NCBI GenBank assembly: GCA_018340805.1
Contig: JACMZG010001870.1
Location: 48,487,682 to 48,551,681 of the forward strand
Reading direction: 5' to 3'
Origin: Microvelia longipes
Taxonomy: Eukaryota; Arthropoda; Insecta; Hemiptera; Veliidae
DNA length: 64,000 nucleotides
Both the position numbers and the translations under genes were made by a program. Positions 24,801-36,775 of this stretch are shown piece after piece (position 1 is the stretch's first letter; each line of letters opens with the position of its first letter). Below the pieces are notes generated by a model. That model was not told the DNA's origin. It did no database searches and saw nothing but the letters and a program-made list of their open reading frames with translations.

Positions 24801-25942
24801 GAAGCCTGCGCAGTTTATTATTGTAAATATTATCTCAAAATTTTCTTCCAATTAATTAATTTGTATATTTTAATTATAATTAATTATTGTTACAGTTAGT
24901 TAGACTTTATTTAATTCATAAATTTTATTAGACATATAAGTTATCTTCGTGTTAGTATCATTGTTTTCAGGTATTAGTGTACGTATTTATTTAGTGTTTT
25001 TTATTAGTGTGTGTCTACGAGCGTCACTGACAGGCCCCCAGGGGGGGAGGGTAGTAGGGATAGGGAGGTGTGACGTAAAAGAGGGGGATACAACTTGCGT
25101 CATCCGAGGGGGAAAGGGGCAAATCTACCGGACTTAGTCAAGCTGGAGCGAAGTTCAATATCTCAACTCCCCCGATATCCTTTTTATTTCCCACTTTTAT
25201 ATCTATACGGTTAAAAAACTCGATTTAAACAATAAATATAATTAATGCAAATACATACCCTTATTGTTCTGCATGATAGCCACTAAATTTATTTACTTTA
25301 GTCGACTTCAATTTATTTAAAATGACTAAATATTTAAATACATACTTGAAAACTAAAATCAAGACGGACTAGTTTCTCCTTTAAAACTCTAACTGGAAAA
25401 AGTTTTTGTATTGGTTTTTCTTAGAGATTTTGATTTTAGTTGTTTCATTGCTTTTTCACCAAAAATCGCTTAGTTCAATTTCAAAAAATATACTTTAGTT
25501 TAGAAAATTTTAAACCATCCCTTTGATCTGAAATGGATATTTTCTTTCTTTGAAATTGGGTCCCAATATCCCTTTCTCTTTTATTCGAAATAAATCTAAA
25601 TGAATTATAGGTATAAAATATACATAAATGATATGTATTGTAATAAAAGTCTATAGTCAACCATCAGGTTTTTCGCGTTTGAAATTGTTGAAATTTTACT
25701 TTGGGAATCTGTACGTTTTACGGACCAAAACGTATTCCGTTTTTCATGTTGTCGGTAATATCCCATTGGTAGGATTAAAAGAAATTTCAAAATATCTTTT
25801 AAAGAAAATTTGAATCTGAATTGTTTAATAATAAGTCTTTATTGGTTTATTATCAATTTAAAAGCGTCATCAATGGATATAAAGTTAAAAATGAACTATA
25901 TTTTAATCTGGGGGCAAGGCAGTGCCCCCGCCAAGTCTAGCG
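24801..25942. other. Intron 1 stretch without genes
   Basis: AT-rich sequence. A G-rich patch at 25,035-25,115 (CAGGGGGGGAGGG and similar) lies in a 62-codon frame with no family resemblance. Opposing short frames at 25,605-25,813 overlap each other and are not convincing. Confidence 0.5.
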
Positions 25943-28028
25943 ATCACTAATGTACGACCCTTTACAGGAAGCATCTCGAGGCTCTTTTAATCCCCTCTTA
26001 TCTTTTTTATTAAAGACATTAAAAATATAATTTTAAAATTAACTAAAAGGTCTTATTGAGCCTGACCCATTCTGCCAAATTTCATATCTTTAACTATTCT
26101 CAGGTCTTGAGATATAATGGCTCGAAGTTAGGCAGTTTTGACACTCACTCACTCATCAAAATTCTAAGGCATTTCTAGCAATCGTAGACACTTAAAATTT
26201 GGTTTATAGATAAATGTTGATGAGAAAATCAATTAAAAATGGCCAAAATCTAAAATTTTCAGTTCCTTGCACCTTATTTGTTCTACTTAAGTTGAAAGGT
26301 AATCCTAACCTTAATTTTACGTATAATGGAAATTTTGACAACTAGCGCTACCTAGTAGAGCACACCGAAACTAAGAATATCGAAAGTTTTGAATTTTTGG
26401 CGGAATCAAAAATCCGAAGGATCCGGAGGATGTCGAATCCGATCCGACATCCTTCGAGTTTCCAAGCGACCGCTTAAACCACAGAGACAGCTTACAAACG
26501 CAGGGTGGCAATAATTTATACATGAACCAACAAAACAACCTTCTCTAGGTTAACCATAAAACATCGGCTATTTGATTTCAAACATGTCTATATGTGTTAA
26601 ATCTCGATGAATGTATCCTAAGGAATAATTTCTGAAATAACCTAACATGTCAAAAAAATTGCTTTCATTCATAACAACCCTCCAATTGAATCATCTTATA
26701 AACTATTAGCTTGGGGAACCACTGCTATATCTTATCAAGTGTAAAAAATTAGCAAAAATTTAGAAAAAAATGCTATTGTATAAAAAAAGGAGAAAATGTA
26801 GAAATTCAATGGGAAGAGGTACGTGAGATGAAACATCAATAACTTTGCTTCCTCAACTGGTGACGGAAAAATCGTCTTCATCATATGAGTGATAAAGTGG
26901 CTATCATATGGGCCTATTAAGTGACATAAAGTGAGATGAACTGCTGTATTTCAGATCTTTATCTACCCTAGCGTTGAGTAGAGAAAACTCAATGAAAGGT
27001 TCGTGAGATGAAACGTCTGTACCTTTAGCCTTCCTCTATCGGTAGCGGAAAAGTCGTGTAGGCCTATTAAGAGAGATAGAGTGAGATAAATAGAGGAAGG
27101 GATGTATAAGGAGAAATTTCTATCTCACTAAGTGTAGACTGGAGACAATTCAATGAGGGAGGGGGTAAGTGAGATGAAACATCAGCCCCTTTAGGACCTT
27201 CTGAATGGGGAGGGGGCGGAAGGAACAAGATATTTTATCCAATAGGCCTACTCAATGGAGGCGGCAAGAATAGAACCCACCTTCAGAGATAAAATATTAA
27301 TAAAAGAATTTTAGGGAGTTATACTGAATGAACTGATTGATAAATAAAATAATATGGACCCTAAAATTCAATAAGTTAAATTTATAATTTTATCATGAAT
27401 TGTTTTCATTTTTTTGACATAATTTTTAATTTTTGTATTTGCCCTATTCAACTAATAGGGTATTGGTTAAAATTTTAACCATCGGAAAAATAAATTGACC
27501 ATCTTCAACTAATCACACGGAAAAAAATCTCGTTGGTCTAGATAACACTAAGATCGTGTTAAAGCCCTTTAGGTTTCATAATATACGATATTAGTGTCTT
27601 GATTAATGTATACGTGTTGTCTGTAGCCTATGTTGGAAAAATAGTGTCGTCGAAGCCTTTAATCAAATAGTTTCTATAACCGCCATTAGTGTTATTTCAC
27701 TTAAGTGTCGTAAAAACCGATTAATTAAGGTCATCACTAGTTCGGGTAGGGCAATCTCGATCGCGGGTATAAATAACCTAACCGTTAGGATACAATTGAA
27801 TATTAGCTAAGATTTACTGGTACTCTGATTTTTAGATCAAGCATACTCTTGTAAGGTTTGTTTAATTTTATATCGTGTTGAATCTAATATTGCTTAGGGT
27901 TACTACTTAACACTTGTCAAGTGTTCAGTCTGGCCTACTTTAGTGTTACTGTGTTAACCCTTATATAGTTTTCTCAAATATTTTAAGTTGATTCTCGCCT
28001 ATCAAAGTGTTAAATTAAGGTTTAGTTA
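25943..28028. repeat. First copy of a 2.1-kb near-identical duplication (contig end before N)
   Basis: It matches 28,036-30,125 base for base apart from scattered single-base gaps, mostly in homopolymers, and it ends at the single N at 28,029. It contains a diverged internal tandem repeat (GAGATGAAACATCA blocks, about 26,800-27,290) and, from 27,516, the first ~0.5 kb of the CACTA element (CACGGAAAAAAATCT). It is best read as the same locus assembled twice. Confidence 0.85.
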
Positions 28029-28029
28029 N
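28029..28029. other. Assembly gap (single N)
   Basis: The N separates the two copies of the 2.1-kb duplication. The second copy begins seven bases after it, as expected if two overlapping contigs were joined end to end. Confidence 0.9.
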
Positions 28030-28035
28030 GAAGGC

Positions 28036-30125
28036 ATCACTAATGTACGACCCTTTACAGGAAGCATCTCGAGTCTTTTAATCCCCTCTTATCTTTTTTA
28101 TTAAAGACATTAAAAATATAATTTTAAAATTAACTAAAGGTCTTATTGAGCCTGACCCATTCTGCCAAATTTCATATCTTTAACTATTCTCAGGTCTTGA
28201 GAATATAATGGCTCGAAGTTAGGGCAGTTTTGACACTCACTCACTCATCAAAATTCTAAGGCATTTCTAGCAATCGTAGACACTTAAAATTTGGTTTATA
28301 GATAAATGTTGATGAGAAAATCAATTAAAAATGGCCAAAATCTAAAATTTTCAGTTCCTCACCTTATTTGTTCTACTTAAGTTGAAAGGTAATCCTAACC
28401 TTAATTTTACGTATAAATGGAAATTTTGACAACTAGCGCTACCTAGTAGAGCACACCGAAACTAAGAATATCGAAAGTTTTGAATTTTTGGCGGAATCAA
28501 AAATCCGAAGGATCCGGAGGATGTCGAATCCGATCCGACATCCTTCGAGTTTCCAAGCGACCGCTTAAACCACAGAGACAGCTTACAAACGCAGGGTGGC
28601 AATAATTTATACATGAACCAACAAAACAACCTTCTCTAGTTAACCATAAAACATCGGCTATTGATTTCAAACATGTCTATATGTGTTTAAATCTCGATGA
28701 ATGTATCCTAAGGAATAATTTCTGAAATAAACCTAACATGTCAAAAAAATTGCTTTCATTCATAACAACCCTCCAATTGAATCATCTTATAAACTATTAG
28801 CTTGGGAACCACTGCTATATCTTATCAAGTGTAAAAAATTAGCAAAAATTTAGAAAAAAATGCTATTGTATAAAAAAAGGAGAAAATGTAGAAATTCAAT
28901 GGGAAGAGGTACGTGAGATGAAACATCAATAACTTTGCTTCCTCAACTGGTGACGGAAAAATCGTCTTCATCATATGAGTGATAAAGTGGCTATCATATG
29001 GGCCTATTAAGTGACATAAAGTGAGATGAACTGCTGTATTTCAGATCTTTATCTACCCTAGCGTTGAGTAGAGAAAACTCAATGAAAGGTTCGTGAGATG
29101 AAACGTCTGTACCTTTAGCCTTCCTCTATCGGTAGCGGAAAAGTCGTGTAGGCCTATTAAGAGAGATAGAGTGAGATAAATAGAGGAAGGGATGTATAAG
29201 GAGAAATTTCTATCTCACTAAGTGTAGACTGGAGACAATTCAATGAGGGAGGGGGTAAGTGAGATGAAACATCAGCCCCTTTAGGACCTTCTGAATGGGG
29301 AGGGGGCGGAAGGAACAAGATATTTTATCCAATAGGCCTACTCAATGGAGGCGGCAGAATAAGAACCCACCTTCAGAGATAAAATATTAATAAAAGAATT
29401 TTAGGGAGTTATACTGAATGAACTGATTGATAAATAAAATAATATGGACCCTAAAATTCAATAAGTTAAATTTATAATTTTATCATGAATTGTTTTCATT
29501 TTTTGACATAATTTTTAATTTTGTATTTGCCCTATTCAACTAATAGGGTATTGGTTAAAATTTTAAACCATCGGAAAAATAAATTGACCATCTTCAACTA
29601 ATCACACGGAAAAAAATCTCGTTGGTCTAGATAACACTAAGATCGTGTTAAAGCCCTTTAGGTTTCATAATATACGATATTAGTGTCTTGATTAATGTAT
29701 ACGTGTTGTCTGTAGCCTATGTTGGAAAAATAGTGTCGTCGAAAGCCTTAATCAAATAGTTTCTATAACCGCCATTAGTGTTATTTCACTTAAGTGTCGT
29801 AAAAACCCGATTAAATTAAGGTCATCACTAGTTCGGGTAGGGCAATCTCGATCGCGGGTATAAATAACCCTAACCGTTAGGATACAATTGAATATTAGCT
29901 AAGATTTACTGGTACTCTGATTTTTAGAATCAAGCATACTCTTGTAAGGTTTGTTTAAAATTTATATCGTGTTGAATCTAATATTGCTTAGGGTTACTAC
30001 TTAACACTTGTCAAGTGTTCAGTCTGGCCTACTTAGTGTTAACTGTGTTAACCCTTATATAGTTTTCTCAAATATTTTAAGAGTTGATTCTCGCCTATCA
30101 AAGTGTTAAATTTAAGGTTTAGTTA
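28036..30125. repeat. Second copy of the 2.1-kb near-identical duplication (contig start after N)
   Basis: The same sequence as 25,943-28,028, but continuous with the rest of the CACTA element to its right. The repeated matter includes a CACTCACTCACTCATC block near 28,239 and three diverged ~150-190-bp tandem units with GTGAGATGAAAC (28,890-29,380). No genes. Confidence 0.85.
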
Positions 30126-30129
30126 TACA

Positions 30130-33100
30130 CTAATTTTAAGGGTTGTAACAGCACGATGCGACACTTTCAGCAGTGTACATACAACCGAAGCGTTAGGTTC
30201 CCTTCAAAATTAATCTTAGTGTTGGGCAGAGCAGTATTACTTTTAAACGTAACACTACAGTAGTACTGTCTTTACCCTATTTTTATGAATTTGGTCAATC
30301 TTTAGCATTGTATCAAAACTAGACTTAGTGAAATGTGAAATCAGTTAAAGAGTTCAAATTATCATTACTAGAATCTTCTTTACACTTATTCCTCTCACAG
30401 TTTGGTTTTTGGAAGGAGAACTTTTATTCCATTTAAGTCTATTAAAGTTATATTCAACCCTTGTTATATTAATGTGTGGATATATTATTTTTGTCTATTT
30501 AAACCTATTAAAGTTATTTCAACCCTTATTATATTAATGTGGCCGAATGTTGACACCGTCATGATTTTATAGGATGCTATTACTTGTATAATATTTTTTT
30601 TAAGTCGTGAATTCTCGTTTGAGTTAAATTCATGTATTATGTCTATAGATATATATGAGAGCTCACGATTAAAGAAATATATATAGGTCAAGTTATCAGT
30701 ATATAATAAGCAATATAGTTCTCTGGGATAAATAATATATAAATAAATAAATAATAAATAATAAATAATAAATAAATAAAGAAAAGTGAGATTTCATATT
30801 ATAAAGCAGGAAAAGAAAAGTCTATCCACCATAAATAAAAGATGATTCATACAATTAATGCATTACCGGCCAACCTCAACAGGTCATCTCAGTACCGGAG
30901 AGCTAAATTTATTTCTTCTTCTTGAGTCTTGCTGCAGTGACCTGGTGGAAAGCCGTTTATGCTTCAATTATATATGTATCATCTTTATTTGTAATGGATA
31001 GATTTTTATTTTCCTGTTTTGAATAATAAATAAAAAAATTGTCATTAACCCTAAGAAAAATGTCAGAGAAACAAGTAAAGATTATCTTTAAAAATTTGTA
31101 TATGAGGATTACAGATATAGATATAGAGGTGAGGTCCTTAACCATCAGGTATGATACCCAAACAAGTGAACACGTTATGGCTTTTTAAACAAATTAACTG
31201 TTAACTATACATGATGCTATAAAATTTTAGAACTTCAGAATAAAGGCTTTTATTCTGTTATGTGATATACTTATTTCTTTTCTATACATTATATGAAATA
31301 TGTTTGACTCGTGCAAGCGTGTAGAGGGTGGTTTGCAACAAGTAAACATGTGGAGGTTTTATGAAACAAATGAACAAATGTTCATTTGTTGCATGACTAC
31401 TGCGTAGACTTGCTGACGTTCTTGCAAGTTTATGCAACTATAATGCAATTAAGTCAGTGGAATAGCCAAGGGGTCCTTATAAAAATTTCCAACCAACTTT
31501 ATGATGAAACATAAAAATCACTCGCACACACATTGCGCTGTGAGTGGGAATGAAAACACGCACACACTGAAACAAAAATGCAGTGCCTATTTGTGAGTGT
31601 GTGTGTAAATGTTTATACTCAAGCCCCCCCCCCCCCAATTAAAAACCAAGGGAATCAATTTTGAAAAGTTAGCATTTACATATAATTGTGTTTGGGGACT
31701 AAAATATTGTTCAAAATTTCTCAACGCTCATTATGCTAACTTAAAATAACTATAGTATGCCCTGCCATGCAGCATTAACACATATAGCCATGTCTAACAA
31801 AGCAAACGGCTTGTCAATGCGAGTGAATTAAGCATTATAATTGGTTAACAAATACTGTAATCATAGAGTTTTAACTTAACCTTCTTCAAATTTTGATAAT
31901 TTTCTTAAAACCGGAGATATTTTCATTTTAAGTGATATTTATGCTCACTCCCAACGGGCCTTCTTAGAGGTTGTAATAGCAAATTCACCCCAGCAATGTG
32001 GGCAGAGCTGTGTGTTCAGCTTTTAGCATAAACACACTAAGAGCTACGATGATAACACACACACACATACGCACATACAGACAGTCAACATTCAAAGAAC
32101 CATTCAGGAGGCCTTAAAAACAGCCAAAACGGATAATTCCTATGAAACCTCAGTTTCGAAATTTAGGTGCAAACACAGAACTTTTCCTATATACATACGG
32201 AGTAGGATGAGGAAAAGTATAATAATTGGAAAATAGGAAATAACTGTCTCTAGGAATGACGATGGCTTCTTGTTAAGTTGAAAGCTCTTTGCTACAAAAA
32301 TATCAATTTCTGTGGGGGGAATTGTATTCTTTTATATATAATAAACTCCATTGATCCTCATCTTATCTTTAAAATGTAAAATTTATGTCCGTTTGTTTAA
32401 ATTCATTTAACCACGTGCTAAATGAACGTGGCTATGCTTTTCTCCACGTGAATGCGTTATTATCGATGTGATAACGCGTGAACGCATATCACGGGCTACA
32501 AAGTTTCCTTTTTACATTTTGACCCTTGTAGATATCAATTTAGAATATGATTTATCTACAATTTAAAAAATAAGTTGTTTGATGGACATATTTTTGCTTG
32601 GTGTTTTGGAAACCAGCATTTATAGCCCAGGCTTTCATTTAAGTGGATTGAGGTGGTGACTTATTCTCGTATATCAATATTTCATTTTGTGACTACATCT
32701 AACTGTACTCGCATAGTCTAGAAAGTGGTTAGTTAGTGATTCAAGTTGTAACTGATTAAGGGACATGACGGCATGATAAATAAGAGAGTACACATGTCTT
32801 AATCATAACCAAAAAAGAACACATTTTTTTAACTTCACCCATTCAATGCCAAGTTATAGCATTTAGAGCATTTCTACCAAATTTAAATTGCTTTTCTTTC
32901 TATTTTATTGCTAGTCGTTATAATTGTTTGTTTTTATGAATACAGAACTTTGTAGGTATTAACAAAAATATATAGGAATGACATGAGCCAAAAAATCAAT
33001 ATTCATTTGTTAAAGCGTACAACTTTCATTGTAACCAATATTTTTGGCACAATAAATAATTATTAATAATTTGAGTATACATGGTAGCAGTTGGTATGGA

Positions 33101-33360
33101 CTTGTTACAAGTTGTTTACAAGATTCATAGTGTCGTTAGAATATATTATGTTATATAATATAGTACAATCCCGTTTAAAAATGTTCACGTGTCATATAAG
33201 TAAGTTATGATTTTTTTAAAGTATAATCAAAGATCGACATCATTTGTTAGCGCTGCAATACACTTGATTTCTTATTTAAATACATATATATATCATTATG
33301 TAGTGATAATTTAGTCTTTTCTTAGTTCTTAGTACTGCAAGTAGGTGCAAGTCCAAAATC
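30130..33360. other. Non-coding part of the CACTA element, left of its promoter
   Basis: It contains a ~90-bp tandem duplication at 30,425-30,545 (CTATTAAAGTTAT, CAACCCTT(G/A)TTATATTAATG), (AAAT)n at about 30,735-30,780, a C homopolymer near 31,626, and dispersed family B plus an inverted-repeat element fragment at 32,030-32,335. No credible gene is seen; short minus-strand frames at 30,485-31,145 have no family resemblance. Confidence 0.55.
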
Positions 33361-33611
33361 TTCGGGCGACACTACTCTTCATCGAATTGTGTTAACCCTA
33401 GAAGACCCTTCAGTGTTGATTTTGTATAGTGAGTCGTTCGGCGACATTACTCTAGTTAGTGTTGAATGATCGGGCGACACTACTTTTACTCGGGTTGAAG
33501 TTACTCCAGGTAGGGTTAAAAAAATTTTAGGGTTAAAGTAAACCTTATAATGGTCGCTTTAACGGTATCGGATAATTCTAGGTACCCTAGTGGGGTGGGG
33601 TGGGGGATCCC

Positions 33612-33650
33612 TATATAAGACGTTCCCGCGTTAGGGTCCATCATTGCACG
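33612..33650 (+). promoter_or_regulatory. Likely core promoter of the CACTA element genes
   Basis: TATATAAG at 33,612-33,619 is followed about 29 bp later by TCATTG (33,641-33,646), close to the arthropod initiator TCAGT/TCATT. A G-rich tract (GGGGTGGGGTGGGGGATCC, about 33,592-33,610) precedes it, and subterminal GTGTT/GGGCGACACTAC repeats lie upstream. A 5-prime UTR exon could run to AAAC|gtaagt at 33,790, splicing to 34,133. The spacing and position fit a transposon promoter; no expression data are available here. Confidence 0.6.
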
Positions 33651-34014
33651 TGTAGCTTTCTTAACGAGTACATGCATGGGGTATCGTTATAACGAAACGC
33701 TTACTTTTGCTTAGTTATTTCTTCATTTATACTTAGTTCGGTTCTCAAATTGGCACTTCCTCGTGTACACTTCTCTGGAATATTTAAAACGTAAGTAGTA
33801 TATTTCACATATTTGTTAAATTAAAATAAATAAATTTATTACATCAAATGTATAGTGATGTTTAGACATCACTTATAAATTTATATTTTTTTACTTTTAA
33901 GTTAGTTTAAGTAAGTTAGTTCATATTTATATTTAGATATAATTTAGAACAAATTAATGTGTTGAAGTATGCAGTTTGCATATATAAATTTTTTAATTGA
34001 ATTTTTAATTAATA

Positions 34015-34018
<4 letters not shown>

Positions 34019-34085
<67 letters not shown>
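34019..34085. repeat. TA microsatellite
   Basis: Pure (TA)n in the presumed first intron of the transposon transcript; similar tracts occupy the other small introns at 35,652-35,735 and 36,043-36,128. Confidence 0.9.
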
Positions 34086-34088
<3 letters not shown>

Positions 34089-34132
34089 GTAATATATTAA
34101 ATAAAACTAATAATCGTTGTTTCTGTTTGCAG

Positions 34133-35656
34133 ATTCTAAACGCAGTGCTTACATCAGCCGACGGAGCCGTAATCACTGCTAGGTTAAACAGTGAGAACTG
34201 TAAGGAAAAAGACAAAGGTACGAGGGACCTGGTTGATCGAGTCATTCAAACTCTGTATCTGCATGGCACAGAATACAGTATAAAAAGATACCCAGACCTG
34301 CCAGAGGCAATTGTCTCTGTCTTCCCAAGGAAGATAAGGTAAACATTTTGTTTCAGCATTTACAAACATGTTTTAATTGATTTTTTTGCTTTTGCTAAAT
34401 TCATTCACCATAAGATATGTTTTGGAAGGGGGGGGGGTTGCTAAAAATTATTTACCCTCCTTTACAATGATTTACAAATTTAACAGTGAAGTTAAAGAAA
34501 TTAACAATTAAAATTAATAAATCAAGTTTGATTCTTTTTTAGTGGATTTTCATGGAAGATGATGCTTATTTTATTAGTTGTTATTCATACTGTTAAAGCA
34601 CGTACATAAAGAAAGATGCACACATAAACACTCCCATTATTATATAATACCATAAGCTAATTTTTGTCTATATGATTTATTTGTTTCAGTACACATATTA
34701 CCTCCCCCCATATACGGCTGGGAGCACCCAAACAGAGGCGAGGGGCAAATTGTACGACAAGTACAAAAATTATAATAGAATTCTGCTCAGAAATAATTTA
34801 AAGGACTACCGGAGGAAGAGGAGGAGCCGCTCCGAGTCTGACTCCTCTAACAACACACAGGACTCCTCCCCCGGCCCAAACTCGCCCAGGGGGACGGTGA
34901 AATTAATCCCACGAGATCTGCAGGAAGTGGAGCAAGATGCTCTTCGCTGGTTGCAATTTAATCACGGGCCATGGCCTCAAGTGTTGGAGAAATGGAGATT
35001 AACCTTTGAGGCCAGAAAACTTAGTACCAACGACTACACTAGTGTTGAGCAAGTGTACAAGACATTCCCAGCCATTGTGCAGCCTCAGGGTTACGAACTG
35101 GTACGTTTATTTATTGCAATACATACACTTTCATTTTTTTATTATATTTCAAGTTATATCTCCTGGTAATCTTTATATTATAGTATTACTATTAACATTA
35201 CCAATATTCAATTGAAGTTGTTAAATAGTTTGTAAAAAAATACACATTGCATACAACTTGCACATGCGTGTGAGCAGTTAGTAACATGCATGGTGTTCTG
35301 GAATAAGTAAGAGCATTTAGTTTACATTTTTTTGTTGTAACCACAAGATTAATAATAAATAATATAAATAATTTGTTGTATTAATATAATTTATTCTGAT
35401 TGTTTAGATTGAGCTTGACTTTGGTCACCTACATGAAACCAGCCAATACAAATTAACAGGTACATGGGACAATTTCGAGAAGAAGATCTTGAAAATTGCA
35501 CAGCAAAAAGTCACTGACACAGCCTCACAAAAACTAATCCCCATACTTCAGGAGTGCCAAGACAAAAGTAAGTACTTAATTTTTTTATAATTCTCTCCTC
35601 AGACACACACACACACTCAAATTCCTTTCATTCTGCAAATTTATTAATAATATATA

Positions 35657-35739
<83 letters not shown>

Positions 35740-36040
35740 CTACAGATTAATATAGGGCTCATATGAAATATCTAGATTTTCCAATTACAGCAAACGGCTA
35801 GTGTATATGTATATATATTTGTTTCTGCCTGATAAAGAAATTATGGTCCTATGCATTCCTTGACAATGTTGTTTTTTCGTTTTCAGACCATCGGGTGTGT
35901 GCAGCTATTAGGCTATTGCCGGCAATCCTCCCGCCAGGCAGGGTAAAAAGTTGAATAAGAAAACTAAGTTCTCGATTTCAGAAAGCCAGGACTCACTCAT
36001 AACTATAATTGAGGTAATTGTTATATAACTGTTATAATGT

Positions 36041-36132
<92 letters not shown>

Positions 36133-36632
36133 ATTATGATATATTAATATAATATTAATTTCTAATTTATTATTACACATTTGTTACTTTTTGACAGTTC
36201 TTTAAAATGAGAGGCAATATTTCTGTCATTGCAAGGCACTATTAGCAATATGAGAGATTATGTCACGGTTGTTAGTTCTAATGTTAGCTTCTTTATGTTT
36301 CACAGACAGCTGCGGATCTACAGGCAAAAAGGGATGCCAAGGCAAACAAGACAACAGTCCAACCTTACATCATTGTACAAGGAAAGTACCCCGCACCTTT
36401 CAAGGCAGCTTATGTGATCATAGACGAGACGTTGTACTCATTTAATGATGTTTTGAAGGCAGTGGATATAACCTTCAAATCATTTTTTGCCCTTCATTGC
36501 CACTATCCTGACGCCAGTAAGCTGATTTGGACATTTATGCAGAAATATCTATACGATATTGATGAGGATAGCCTCTTCTTTCCGCCAGTTACTGGGATGG
36601 TAAATCTTTTTAAAAATACCAGTGTTCAGTAA
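34133..36632 (+). CDS. CACTA element ORF1, spliced, unknown function
   Basis: Exons inferred from AG/GT borders and coding phase: 34133-34338, 34690-35100, 35408-35567, 35887-36013 and 36306-36632. The protein blocks include DLVDRVIQTLYLHG, YPDLPEAIVSVFP, EARGKLYDKYKNYNRILLRN, a basic RRKRRSRSESDSS linker, GPWPQVLEKWRLTFEARK, GYELIELDFGHL, KTTVQPYIIVQGKYPAPF, DVLKAVDITFKSFFALH and LIWTFMQKYLYDID. A protein with the same architecture, (R..L...I.......A.AI...FP) then G.LY..Y.N..R then W..VL.KW..TF, accompanies EnSpm-like elements in many animals; its role is unknown to me. The C-terminus may end at the stop at 36,630 or splice at ATG|gtaaat (36,599). Frame is lost near 35,945 (one A short in AAAAA) and phases do not match at the 34,338/34,690 junction. 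No ATG is seen in the first block, so its start is uncertain. Confidence 0.65.
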
Positions 36633-36775
36633 TATTTTTCCATTTTTTTAACTTTTAATAACTCAACACTTGAAATCTTAACAACCTATTTATTAAACCT
36701 ACATGGATAACATTGCTTACTCGTGTAACTTATGTCGTAGGAAAATTAGGTCGTTAAATTTGTTTTATTGCTCAT

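Noticed and set aside
27516..28028. A second CACTA element left end
   Set aside because: It is part of the falsely repeated contig end before the N; only one element is supported.
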